Origin: a virus
Length of the DNA stretch: 20,074 nt
Virus record (IMG/VR): IMGVR_UViG_3300009788_001138
Coordinates: 1 to 20,074 of that record
Strand: one strand, 5' to 3'
Shown: piece after piece, positions 13,583 through 20,074 of the stretch
How positions within the stretch are numbered: the first letter of the stretch is position 1
Layout of the letters: each line of letters begins with the position of its first letter
The notes under the pieces: model-generated
The model's database searches: none
What the model was told of the DNA's origin: nothing
Seen by the model: only the letters and a program-made list of their open reading frames with translations
Translations under genes and position numbers: made by a program

Positions 13583-14649
13583 TTAGCTACACCTTTCTGC
13601 CTTGGGCTAGTACGTGGCTTGAGCATATTCATCAAGCTAGGCTTTTTCTCGTGGCTTTTTTCTACCACTTCGCCCAGGAATGTGTTTTGGAGTGTATACT
13701 TAGCTACGTTAGCCATTGTTCCAATCTCTCCTGTAACAAAGGCATAGCCTATACGCTCCATGACCGTAGACCAATCTTGTTTAAGCTGCGGGGAGTTGCT
13801 AAGCTCTACTAGTCGATTGCCTAGCTTCTCATGGGTATCTGGACCGTAGTCAGCCCAATGAGATATAGCCATCTCTATATTGAGATACTGCTGCTTGGAT
13901 ATAACTTTAGCAGTCTTTAAGCTCTTACAACCCTCTAGGCATTTATCTATGCCCCAGTCTATATGCTGACCACTAAGAGGCTTATCTGCCCGCCTAACTC
14001 TAGCGCGAGCGGCTATCTCCTGGTCATAGACTGTTACTGATGCCTGAGTCCTTCCTCGCAGTCTAGGCAGCTTACTAGAATCATCTTCTATGATAGAGCC
14101 TAAGTAAGTGCCAAGAGAATCTGACCAACGCTTAGTCTTATAGCTCTTGTCAGTCTGGTAATCATCATAGACTGTGGACAGGTTTATCTTATCTGCTGAT
14201 TTCCTAGTCCAGTTAGTCAGCCTGCGTGCCCACCATAGGAGCTGAGCGCGGCGTCTATGAGCACAGAGAGCTAGGTTAAGCTCGTGCATTTGCCTACCTG
14301 ACAGTCGGCTAAAGCTAAGCCCTAAGTCTGCCAGTTGAGCAAAGATTACACCGACAATAAAAGACTTAGCTAGTATCTGCTCCTGCTTGGGTATGTCAAA
14401 GTCTGACTCAATACCCAGGCTGATGTCTTGCCAGTCTTTATTGTATAGCTTCTCTGGTTCTAGCTTCTTATTAGCCTCATGCTTTAGGATAGCCCGCATG
14501 GTATCACAGTCTAAGAATGCAGGATGTACCTTATTGACTTCTGCTACGTATTGAAGTCCTATACTATCCTGTAAGTAGAATTTAACGCCAGAAATAGAAC
14601 AGTATATCTGTTGTATCCTGGCCTTGCCTTTATCCTGATTGGTAATCAT
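13579..14649 (-). CDS. First gene of the early operon; unknown protein
   Basis: A 356-residue soluble protein that begins with CSISGVKFYL near 17-26 and HPAFLDCDTM near 42-51, a pattern I have seen in uncharacterised phage proteins beside RecD-like helicases, then a long helical, arginine-rich body (LCAHRRRAQLLWWARRL near 126-142). No nuclease, polymerase or ATPase motif is visible. The last 24 residues include KKPSLMNMLKPR (335-346), the same peptide type as in the helicase tail. The ATG at 14649 has AGGAG nine bases upstream, and lies about 40 bases after the likely start of the leftward transcript. An early regulator, a primase-like factor or a recombination mediator are all possible. Confidence 0.7.
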   Translation of the reverse strand: MITNQDKGKARIQQIYCSISGVKFYLQDSIGLQYVAEVNKVHPAFLDCDTMRAILKHEANKKLEPEKLYNKDWQDISLGIESDFDIPKQEQILAKSFIVGVIFAQLADLGLSFSRLSGRQMHELNLALCAHRRRAQLLWWARRLTNWTRKSADKINLSTVYDDYQTDKSYKTKRWSDSLGTYLGSIIEDDSSKLPRLRGRTQASVTVYDQEIAARARVRRADKPLSGQHIDWGIDKCLEGCKSLKTAKVISKQQYLNIEMAISHWADYGPDTHEKLGNRLVELSNSPQLKQDWSTVMERIGYAFVTGEIGTMANVAKYTLQNTFLGEVVEKSHEKKPSLMNMLKPRTSPRQKGVAK

Positions 14650-14697
14650 AGCCTGATACTCCTATAACAACCTATATAAGCCCGGTTAGTAGGAAGT

Positions 14698-14727
14698 ATT
14701 TTACCATGATATCCGGCAATCGGTCAA
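14698..14727 (-). promoter_or_regulatory. Leftward early promoter, sigma70-like
   Basis: Read on the minus strand: -35 TTGACC (14727-14722), an 18-base spacer and -10 TAAAAT (14703-14698). Each box differs from consensus at one position. It lies about 50 bases before the ATG of the first early gene and points into the whole minus-strand operon. No other promoter as good is seen in this arm. Confidence 0.6.
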
Positions 14728-14774
14728 GGGATAAAACTCCTTTAAAATCAACGACTTACGACACTTTTTATCCC
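14728..14774. repeat. 9-bp inverted repeat beside the leftward promoter
   Basis: GGGATAAAA (14728-14736) and TTTTATCCC (14766-14774) are perfect inverted copies 29 bases apart. The first arm touches the -35 box of the leftward promoter, a natural place for an operator or activator site. The stretch between is A+T-rich. Confidence 0.5.
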
Positions 14775-14776
14775 GA

Positions 14777-15134
14777 AATCCTGTTATCCTGTTAAATCTG
14801 GTAGCCTGTCCCTCCTGAGTTGCATGGTCTAGGATACAGGATACCATTGACGTATGATTCTGCACCCCTTTCAAAAAATAGAACTGAAGAATATCCTAGT
14901 AGTCTACAAGTAGGCGGGGGTAGTCTAACAAGTATACCCTAAGCATAGGAGGCACAGCCTACTCAAATCCGTGAGATTGTAGCATTTCCGTGACTAAATC
15001 TATCCTGCTGCCATAGCGCATCCGTTACTTTATTACTCCTGCGCGGGCCAAATAATCTATTACTTCGTGGGAACCTGGTGCTGATGTGCCAGCCAAATAG
15101 GAACTAACAGGATACTACTGACAGGCTCAGGATA
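14777..15134. repeat. Cluster of CAGGATA/TATCCTG heptamers (possible iterons or operators)
   Basis: Exact copies of CAGGATA or its complement lie at 14785-14791, 14837-14843, 15001-15007, 15108-15114 and 15128-15134. One-mismatch copies lie at 14777-14783, 14830-14836 and 14892-14898. Two pairs are tandem (spaced 8 and 7 bases). The longer form ACAGGATAC occurs twice (14836-14844 and 15107-15115). One more copy is at 16810-16816, upstream of the small terminase. The motif also occurs in coding sequence, but far less densely. The cluster spans the gap between divergent promoters, where origin iterons or repressor sites are expected. Confidence 0.5.
14900..14934. repeat. Direct repeat pair TAGTCTA(A)CAAGTA
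   Basis: TAGTCTACAAGTA (14900-14912) and TAGTCTAACAAGTA (14921-14934) differ by one inserted A and start 21 bases apart, about two helical turns, with a G-rich spacer (GGCGGGGG). The spacing suits a pair of protein sites on the same DNA face. Confidence 0.5.
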
Positions 15135-15170
15135 TTGCCAGAAGTGAGAACCTGTACACAAAATGAGTAC

Positions 15171-15200
15171 TTGACGCGAGACCCGATTCTATGCTTTAAT
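15171..15200 (+). promoter_or_regulatory. Rightward promoter, sigma70-like
   Basis: -35 TTGACG (15171-15176) and -10 TTTAAT (15195-15200) with an 18-base spacer, about 70 bases before the ATG at 15269. The overlapping TATGCT gives an alternative -10 but with a spacer that is too short. It should drive the 213-residue gene. Confidence 0.55.
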
Positions 15201-15268
15201 GTTCGCACGGTTCAGGAATTGTCCCGAATCAGTCTAACCCTAACGATTCAAACAGGAGAATCTAACCA

Positions 15269-15910
15269 ATGGGTAAAGAAGATACTTTCACTAATAAGCT
15301 GGTACTGATGATTCGTACCACCATCAATAAGAAGCGTATTGATGTCGGTACAGTCGATGTGCCTTATCCTACTCTCTTCGATATCAGCGAGCGGCTGAGC
15401 CTCCCCGATAAGTTCCAGGAGGATGAAGAGGGAAACAAGAGCCCAGTTTACGACGACGAGGAATTGCAATGGGCTCAGGATGCTATGCTTGATGCAGTCA
15501 AGCGAGAAGCGAGGAACGTGACTAAAGTAGTAGAGGATAAGGAATCCGACACTGGTTACGCTCTAGACTTCACTCGGCCTATCCCTGAGAACTTCGCTCA
15601 GTTATGCGAGGAACATAAGAGACAGGGCGGGGAGTATCTGAAAATCAGGCACGAAGCTATAGCAGACTTTGGCAAGTGGCTTACCAGTCTAGACAAGAGC
15701 CAAGCGGCGATGGACATGGCTAAAAAGCTATTCTCCGACCCAGCCGCTCTTGATGTTAGCCCGGTAAAGACTCGTAACACGTTCCACGAGAATTACCTGA
15801 CACCCTATATAGAAGGGTTAGAGGCTGACACTAGAGAGCGTTACACTCAGGTACTAGAGAAAGTTATCACTAGCGCCGAGAGTGAGGAAGCAGCAGCAGA
15901 CGACTTCTAA
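15269..15910 (+). CDS. Unknown protein with SSB-like acidic C-terminus
   Basis: A 213-residue protein, the first plus-strand gene, with AGGAG ten bases before its ATG. It starts with a beta-like strand region (LVLMIRTTINKKRIDVGTVD), then is mostly helical and highly charged. The C-terminus is SAESEEAAADDF: acidic with a terminal phenylalanine, like the tails of T7 gp2.5 and bacterial SSB that bind replication partners. No OB-fold can be confirmed by eye. The gene has its own promoter and is followed by a strong hairpin, so it is probably a separately controlled, abundant product. It could be a DNA-binding protein or an early host-takeover protein. Confidence 0.7.
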   Translation: MGKEDTFTNKLVLMIRTTINKKRIDVGTVDVPYPTLFDISERLSLPDKFQEDEEGNKSPVYDDEELQWAQDAMLDAVKREARNVTKVVEDKESDTGYALDFTRPIPENFAQLCEEHKRQGGEYLKIRHEAIADFGKWLTSLDKSQAAMDMAKKLFSDPAALDVSPVKTRNTFHENYLTPYIEGLEADTRERYTQVLEKVITSAESEEAAADDF

Positions 15911-15941
15911 GCTAGAGCCTAGCCTAAGAGTCGTAACCTAT

Positions 15942-15980
15942 AATCCCCGCCTAGCTATTGAATTAGACTAGGCGGGGATT
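15942..15980 (+). terminator. Strong 13-bp stem-loop after the 213-residue gene
   Basis: AATCCCCGCCTAG (15942-15954) pairs perfectly with CTAGGCGGGGATT (15968-15980), loop 13 bases. It starts 32 bases after the stop codon. The sequence after it (CTCTAATTG) is only weakly T-rich, so it may be an imperfect intrinsic terminator or a 3' stabilising hairpin. Confidence 0.55.
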
Positions 15981-16067
15981 CTCTAATTGTGACAGGCATC
16001 ACAGATAAGCTAGAGCCTATCAACTACACTCTAATTACGAATCAGGCACACACAGAGGAAACAGCAG

Positions 16068-16328
16068 ATGGACACTTCAGGAATTACACACACATTTATA
16101 GGACTTGCAGAGATAATCAGCAGTTACGACGCAGCCCGACGCAAGTTCTACAGCCATAAGAGCCTCTATCAGATATGCCGGGGACATGCTAGACACGGCG
16201 GAGCCTGGCCTTGCCTCACTAGGAAGCATAGGCTAAAGATGGAGAAGGCTGCGAAGGAAGCGAGACAATGGCAGACCCTACGCGACAACCTGGAGAGGAT
16301 GAGAGCCAAAGCATTAGACGACGCGTAG
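16068..16328 (+). CDS. Small basic unknown protein
   Basis: An 86-residue, strongly basic, helical protein. Its ATG has GAGGA about eight bases upstream. The middle (ICRGHARHGGAWPCLTRKH, about 36-54) carries two cysteines and three histidines, a possible but unproven metal site, and the end is a long charged helix (KAAKEARQWQTLRDNLERM). It stands alone between two hairpins, outside the early operon and the packaging genes. No family is recognised. Confidence 0.6.
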   Translation: MDTSGITHTFIGLAEIISSYDAARRKFYSHKSLYQICRGHARHGGAWPCLTRKHRLKMEKAAKEARQWQTLRDNLERMRAKALDDA

Positions 16329-16339
16329 ACTAGAGACCG

Positions 16340-16370
16340 TAGGCTAGCCAAGGATGGCAGCCTATCTTCT
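16340..16370 (+). terminator. Terminator-like hairpin after the 86-residue gene
   Basis: TAGGCT-A-GCCA (16340-16350), loop AGGA, TGGC-AGCCTA (16355-16364): a 10-bp stem with one bulged A, followed by TCTTCT. It starts 12 bases past the stop codon at 16328. The pyrimidine tail is moderate, so intrinsic termination is likely but not certain. Confidence 0.5.
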
Positions 16371-16460
16371 TCGGGACAGCCTACTAGTACTTAATATCCT
16401 AAAAATCGCGCTCACTACGTTCGCGTAAGTTCAAGGAGTTCGCTGCGCTCAGGAAGAATT

Positions 16461-16507
16461 GTCTTATTAAGATAAGAGCCTTAGACTCTACGAGTCACGG
16501 CTAAGAC
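16461..16507 (+). ncRNA. Folded RNA-like element, identity unknown
   Basis: GTCTTA (16461-16466) can pair with TAAGAC (16502-16507). Inside, GACTC-TAC-GAGTC (16484-16496) forms a tight hairpin, extended by AGCC/GGCT (16477-16480/16499-16502) in an alternative fold; CTTAT/ATAAG (16463-16476) forms another. The layout is compact but lacks the T-arm and CCA end of a tRNA. It is a candidate small structured RNA or mRNA leader only. Confidence 0.25.
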
Positions 16508-16562
16508 AGTAAGACTAAGGAGTTGCTACGCAACATTGTCTCATTGTCCACACTCTAGCTAA

Positions 16563-16598
16563 GCTACAACAGCCTACTATAGCTTACAGTATTGTAGC
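16563..16598 (+). repeat. Inverted repeat GCTACAA/TTGTAGC
   Basis: Perfect 7-bp arms at 16563-16569 and 16592-16598, with an inner TACT/AGTA pair and a loop. No T-run follows. It may fold in an RNA or act as a protein site. Confidence 0.4.
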
Positions 16599-16725
16599 CA
16601 TAGCTAGCCATAATAAGAAAGCTAAGAACAAATGAGCTACGCTATTAGTCTATATTGTCAACACTATAGAGCAGTGGCGGTCATCTTAATACTGTAGGCT
16701 AAGTCTCCCCGTACACAACTAGCCT

Positions 16726-16749
16726 AGGCCCACCCCCGAAGGCCTTTTT
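16726..16749 (+). terminator. Intrinsic terminator candidate with T-run
   Basis: AGGCC (16726-16730), a 10-base C-rich loop, GGCCT (16741-16745), then four more T residues to 16749. The stem is short (5 bp) but GC-rich and followed by a real U-tract, the best of the plus-strand hairpins on that score. It would isolate the packaging genes from upstream transcription. Confidence 0.5.
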
Positions 16750-16902
16750 AGCTTACCGCCTGCCGTCCCTATCAATAGCCAGCAGGGAATAAATATTACA
16801 ATTTTATACCAGGATACCATACTGCACTCCGTGTTCCGACTATTCCACAATCCCCAGCTAAATCTGTGTTAGAATATCGGTAAGTCACAGACAGGTGCGC
16901 CA

Positions 16903-17454
16903 ATGCCCGTTAATAAAGCCGCTGTAGCTGAGCTAATAGCCTATGGCATTCCTGATAGCCAAATCGGGGATGCTATGGGAGTAACAGGCCAGTACATAGC
17001 TAATCTAAAGCGTGAGGACGAGGAAGTCCAAGAATTAGTCCAAGAGAAGGCTACAGACATAGCTGTGCGGCAGCATAATAATAAAGTAACAGAAGAAGTC
17101 ATAGAAGAGTCTATGCTTCAGAAAATAAAAGAACAAGTTGATTTGTCAGACTCTCTTATAGAAACGGTCAAGAGTCTTCAGCTTCTAAAGGATATACAGG
17201 GTAAAGATCGTGCAAACAGCCACGGCGCCCAAGCAGAATTACCTGCAACGCTTAACCTATATCTTGGAGAAACTTCTGAGGTTGAGATACGGCGTACAGG
17301 TACAAATGAGATTATAAGTATAGCGGGCCGGGATATGGCGCCCATGCCTGCTACACGTGTATTAGAAGCAGTGAGGAAGAGGAATGGCCAGTACAAAGAA
17401 GATGAAGCTGCCGACGCATCCTTTCACGAGCACCCTAGTACCGATACCCTCTGA
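16903..17454 (+). CDS. terS: Terminase small subunit (probable)
   Basis: A 183-residue protein directly upstream of the large terminase. Residues 4-40 fit a helix-turn-helix (AAVAELIAYGIPDSQIGDAM, then GVTGQYIANLKRED), as in small terminases that recognise the packaging site. The centre (about 45-95) is charged and probably coiled-coil or oligomerisation helices, and the C-terminal half is low in structure. The call rests on the HTH, the size and the order terS-terL-portal. The start ATG has AGGTG about five bases upstream. Confidence 0.7.
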   Translation: MPVNKAAVAELIAYGIPDSQIGDAMGVTGQYIANLKREDEEVQELVQEKATDIAVRQHNNKVTEEVIEESMLQKIKEQVDLSDSLIETVKSLQLLKDIQGKDRANSHGAQAELPATLNLYLGETSEVEIRRTGTNEIISIAGRDMAPMPATRVLEAVRKRNGQYKEDEAADASFHEHPSTDTL

Positions 17455-17572
17455 CCAGTCTGTTGTCACACTCAAGGATGGCGGTCAGCGATTTCCTATG
17501 GGCCGCCGCCAGGAGGAAAGACAGCGTAGTAATATCGCTCGTGAGCTAAAGAAACTAGGTCTGTCCGGCTAA
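17384..17572 (+). CDS. Small basic protein between the terminase genes
   Basis: A 62-residue basic protein, overlapping the end of terS by 71 bases and coupled to terL by TAATG. The C-terminal half (RRQEERQRSNIARELKKLGL) is a basic helix. The ATG at 17384 sits behind a purine-rich AGGAAGAGGA; an ATG at 17402 would shorten the overlap. Position suggests a packaging accessory, and the tight coupling supports it being real. No family is recognised. Confidence 0.6.
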   Translation: MASTKKMKLPTHPFTSTLVPIPSDQSVVTLKDGGQRFPMGRRQEERQRSNIARELKKLGLSG

Positions 17573-19095
17573 TGGAGCTTACTCCTGAACAGGCAGTAGA
17601 AGGCTGTAAGACAGACCCTAACTTCTTCAGCCGCTTTGCTATGCCAGAAGTACATGAATATGACATCCCAGAATTCTACACTGAGGTCTGGTTCTTCCTA
17701 CTTCAAAGGATTATCAGTGTCCGAGATACTCTTCACTCGGTGTTTAGATTCGCGCTGGGTCTCCCCAGAGGACACGCAAAGACTACTTTCTCAAAACTCC
17801 TTATTGCCTACGGTATCCTTTTTGGTCTATTTGACTTCGTCCTTATCGTCGGATCCTCGGAAGATAGAGCCCAGGACATCTTAGATGATATTGATGGTAT
17901 ACTAGGATCAGACAATGTCAGGAAAGTCTTTGGGGATTGGAATAGTCCTAGAGCTGTTGAGAGAGACACCAGAGAAGTTAAGATTAGAAACTTCCTGGGA
18001 CGAGAGGTTATTCTTGCGGCAGTTGGAGCAGGCACTGCATTACGTGGAATTAACATCCGTAATAGAAGACCCGGATTTATTCTACTGGATGATGTCCAGA
18101 CTAAAGAGAATGACGAAAGTCCTGCCGAGCGTGACAGACTACTACGATGGATACTCGCCACTCTACTTAAATCCCGAGACCCTAAGCATTGCTTTATTTT
18201 CTACATTGGGAATATGTACAGCGAACAATGTATACTTAAGCAGTTGCAGAATAACAAGATGTGGACAACCCTTATCACAGGTGCCATACTTGCCGATGGT
18301 TCAGCCTTATGGCCCCAGCTACATCCACTAGATAATCTACTAGAAGAGTATGAACATGATAGCTCACTAGGTAAAGCAGATATCTGGTTTGCGGAGATAA
18401 TGAATGACCCGCAGTCTGTTACCCAAAGCCTATTCCCTGACGGCAGCATACCAGATAGTCCGTATGCTGAGGATGCGGAACTTGAGGTACAGGCTAGCTT
18501 CATTACTGTGGACCCTGCTGGTTTCAGGAGTGATAGTGATGATAACGTGGTTGTTGCGCATAAGCTAGTTGATGATATTCCGATTATAACAGAGATACGA
18601 GCTGGCAAGTGGGACCCGGAGACTACTATATTAGAGGCTATTGATTGCGCGATAGATAACCGCAGCACCTATATTGGGATAGAATCAGTAGCTTATCAAC
18701 AGACGCTTAAGTTCTGGATGGAACTCTATCTTGATAGTTATGGCTTAGATAATAACATACTGGTTATTGAGATTAAGCCTGGTATCGCCTCCAAGCATTC
18801 CAGGATAAGAGCCTGGGTATCTAACGTATTAAATAATAATTATAATGTATTACGTTCTGTTGACCGCGCTCTTATCCTATGGCAAGGTATCCGTTATAGG
18901 GCTGGTAAGAAAAACAATCAGGACGATATCCTTGACGGCTGTGCATTCGGTGATTACATGCTGAATAAGCATAGAGATGAATTAGAATATAGCTTTGGTA
19001 TAGTTCCTGGCATAAGCGCAGATGATAAGGCCAGGGTTATAGGACATAATACACCTATGGATGGTGCGCCTCATTATACTCCAGGAGCAATCTAA
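17572..19095 (+). CDS. terL: Terminase large subunit
   Basis: A 507-residue DNA-packaging motor with ATPase and nuclease domains. Walker A is LPRGHAKTT (64-72), Walker B FILLDD (D173, D174), and a coupling-like motif IFYIGNMY follows at 209-216. The conserved GAGTALRGI at 153-160 resembles podovirus and T7-type terminases. The RNase H-like nuclease shows FITVDPAG (D314), YIGIES (E371) and DDILDGCAFGD (about 451-461, D452/D455). Length is normal for the family and all key residues are present. Start ATG at 17572 overlaps the upstream TAA by one base. Confidence 0.93.
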   Translation: MELTPEQAVEGCKTDPNFFSRFAMPEVHEYDIPEFYTEVWFFLLQRIISVRDTLHSVFRFALGLPRGHAKTTFSKLLIAYGILFGLFDFVLIVGSSEDRAQDILDDIDGILGSDNVRKVFGDWNSPRAVERDTREVKIRNFLGREVILAAVGAGTALRGINIRNRRPGFILLDDVQTKENDESPAERDRLLRWILATLLKSRDPKHCFIFYIGNMYSEQCILKQLQNNKMWTTLITGAILADGSALWPQLHPLDNLLEEYEHDSSLGKADIWFAEIMNDPQSVTQSLFPDGSIPDSPYAEDAELEVQASFITVDPAGFRSDSDDNVVVAHKLVDDIPIITEIRAGKWDPETTILEAIDCAIDNRSTYIGIESVAYQQTLKFWMELYLDSYGLDNNILVIEIKPGIASKHSRIRAWVSNVLNNNYNVLRSVDRALILWQGIRYRAGKKNNQDDILDGCAFGDYMLNKHRDELEYSFGIVPGISADDKARVIGHNTPMDGAPHYTPGAI

Positions 19096-20074
19096 ATGGC
19101 TAGGGAACCTAAGAAGCGGGTAGAAATCAGGATACCGGGTGTTAACCAGCCTATCCCTATCGCTAGGAGAACCCATGACTCTTTAGTCCAAATGGTTAAA
19201 GAGTTTCAACGCATACATCAGCGTAATGACCTGTGGAGGGATAAGATACGTGTTATTGACAGAGCGTATGCCTGTTACACAGGTACAGATGAACAAGCAA
19301 AGCAGGATGAGAAAGCTTCCCAGATTATCGACGACTCAGGAGTACACTTCACTACTCCAGTTGTGCTTAGCCAGGTTGATTCTATTGTCGCTTTTCTCAG
19401 TGAGTTGTATCTTAGTGGCTATCCTATTTTCCCTGTCGTATCCCCTCCTGATAATCCGCAATTCGGTGAGCAACTGGAAGCTGTAATAGACGACCATTCT
19501 ATTAGAGGACGTTGGCCTAGGCATCTTAATATGATGTTCCGTGATGGTGCAAAATACAACGTATGCGGAGTAGAACTAGAGTGGGCTCCTATTGGTTCCT
19601 TATCCGTAAATAAGAACAATAACGAAGTTGGCTCTCCAGTACAGCCTACACTAGATGTAGAACAGATTAACCGCATGTTCAATATGGATATGTATAATCT
19701 ATTCTGGGACCAGCTAGTAGATATTCCAGACGTAGCAGAATTTGGTGACTATGTAGGCTATAATGACCTCTGGACTCGTGGCCGCATTAAGCAGTACATA
19801 AGTAATCTAACTAAGGCTGGCGAGATTACAATGAACGTCCGTCAGGCTTTAGAGTCAGCCCAGGGCGCTGCTAATGATGAGGTGCCACGCCAGAATTACT
19901 TTGAGCGCCCCCATATATCTAATTTCGATATCATAGAAGATATCAACATGAGCACTAACTGGTTAGCCTGGGCTACAATGGCTGACGAGAGTGACCGGGA
20001 TAGGATAGACTATAGCAATAAATACCTATTCACTAAAACCTATGCTCGTGTAGTTCCTAGTGACCATGATTTAG
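19096..20074 (+). CDS. Portal protein (probable), truncated by the window
   Basis: An ATG directly after the terL stop opens a frame of 326 codons that reaches the window end without a stop. It has AGGAG eight bases upstream, inside the end of terL. The product begins with a basic stretch (MAREPKKRVEIRIPG), then a helical region with FTTPVVLSQVDSIVAFLSEL near 96-115, a tryptophan-rich segment (NLFWDQLVDIPDVAEFGDY near 210-228) that recalls the conserved FWDP region of podovirus portals and head-tail connectors. The gene order terS-terL-next gene supports a portal. Only the N-terminal part is visible. Confidence 0.7.
   Translation, partial: MAREPKKRVEIRIPGVNQPIPIARRTHDSLVQMVKEFQRIHQRNDLWRDKIRVIDRAYACYTGTDEQAKQDEKASQIIDDSGVHFTTPVVLSQVDSIVAFLSELYLSGYPIFPVVSPPDNPQFGEQLEAVIDDHSIRGRWPRHLNMMFRDGAKYNVCGVELEWAPIGSLSVNKNNNEVGSPVQPTLDVEQINRMFNMDMYNLFWDQLVDIPDVAEFGDYVGYNDLWTRGRIKQYISNLTKAGEITMNVRQALESAQGAANDEVPRQNYFERPHISNFDIIEDINMSTNWLAWATMADESDRDRIDYSNKYLFTKTYARVVPSDHDL

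Larger units (their letters stand above)
16329..16902. other. Non-coding, repeat-rich stretch of 574 bases
   Basis: No convincing gene is seen on either strand. The stretch is dense in short inverted repeats and CTAG (seven copies; 14 between 15911 and 16902). It holds two terminator-like hairpins, a folded element at 16461-16507, a stem-loop at 16563-16598, TCTATA/TATAGA arms at 16650-16670, and an inverted TAGGCTA/TAGCCTA pair at 16695-16726. A short direct repeat AAGGAGTT followed by GCTxCGC-like bases occurs at 16433 and 16517. An A+T-rich run (16788-16809) and one CAGGATA copy precede the small terminase. It may carry a regulatory RNA, a promoter for packaging genes or a packaging site. 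Confidence 0.5.

Noticed and set aside
16461-16507. Possible tRNA
   Set aside because: There is a short acceptor-like pairing and one tight hairpin, but it is too short and lacks a T-loop and recognisable anticodon arm. Kept only as a low-confidence folded element.
14650-16902. CRISPR array or integration attachment site
   Set aside because: Repeats are too short and irregularly spaced for CRISPR, and no integrase or tRNA fragment accompanies them.
18201-18668. Minus-strand open frame of 155 codons opposite terL
   Set aside because: Antisense to the terminase nuclease domain; S/L-rich shadow composition.

Overview
The window is part of a tailed double-stranded DNA phage genome (Caudoviricetes). 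It carries a DNA replication and recombination module on the minus strand and the start of a packaging and head module on the plus strand, with a control region of about 600 bases between them. TerL and the open reading frame after it look podovirus-like, but that is inferred from family resemblance only. No integrase, repressor, transposase, tRNA or CRISPR is visible, so nothing here points to lysogeny. Strong Shine-Dalgarno sites (AGGAGG, GGAGG), a signal-peptide protein and sigma70-like promoters indicate a bacterial host, possibly Gram-negative. The host cannot be named. Leucine CTA, isoleucine ATA and arginine AGA/AGG codons are frequent, and the tetramer CTAG is common.

Minus strand (14649 down to 1, transcribed right to left): about 28 tightly packed genes. 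Almost every junction is an ATGA, TAATG or short overlap, as in one long early operon. In transcription order: a 356-aa unknown; a small zinc protein; a RecD/Pif1-type SF1 helicase with a repetitive N-terminal tail; small unknowns including a paralogous pair, one member with a lysine-rich tail; a NrdR-type zinc ribbon; a DUF1353 protein; more small proteins, one with a signal peptide; a Cas4-like PD-(D/E)XK nuclease; a zinc protein; a Sak4-like RecA-fold ATPase; a DUF669/SSB-like protein; two small unknowns; a family A DNA polymerase with 3'-5' exonuclease; a two-transmembrane micro-protein next to a DUF5675 protein; a DUF3987-type helicase; and two unknowns, the last truncated by the window edge. 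Polymerase, replicative helicase, SF1 helicase, nuclease, Sak4 and the SSB-like protein together suggest a largely self-sufficient replication and recombination machine. The only real gap (5227-5345) holds two inverted repeats.

Control region (14650-15268): divergent sigma70-like promoters, a 9-bp inverted repeat beside the leftward -35, a pair of direct repeats 21 bp apart, and a cluster of CAGGATA/TATCCTG heptamers that could be origin iterons or operators.

Plus strand (15269 to the end): an abundant-looking 213-aa protein with an acidic tail ending in phenylalanine, then a 13-bp inverted repeat; an 86-aa unknown; a structured, non-coding stretch of about 570 bases with terminator-like hairpins; then small terminase, a 62-aa protein, large terminase and a portal-like protein that runs off the window.
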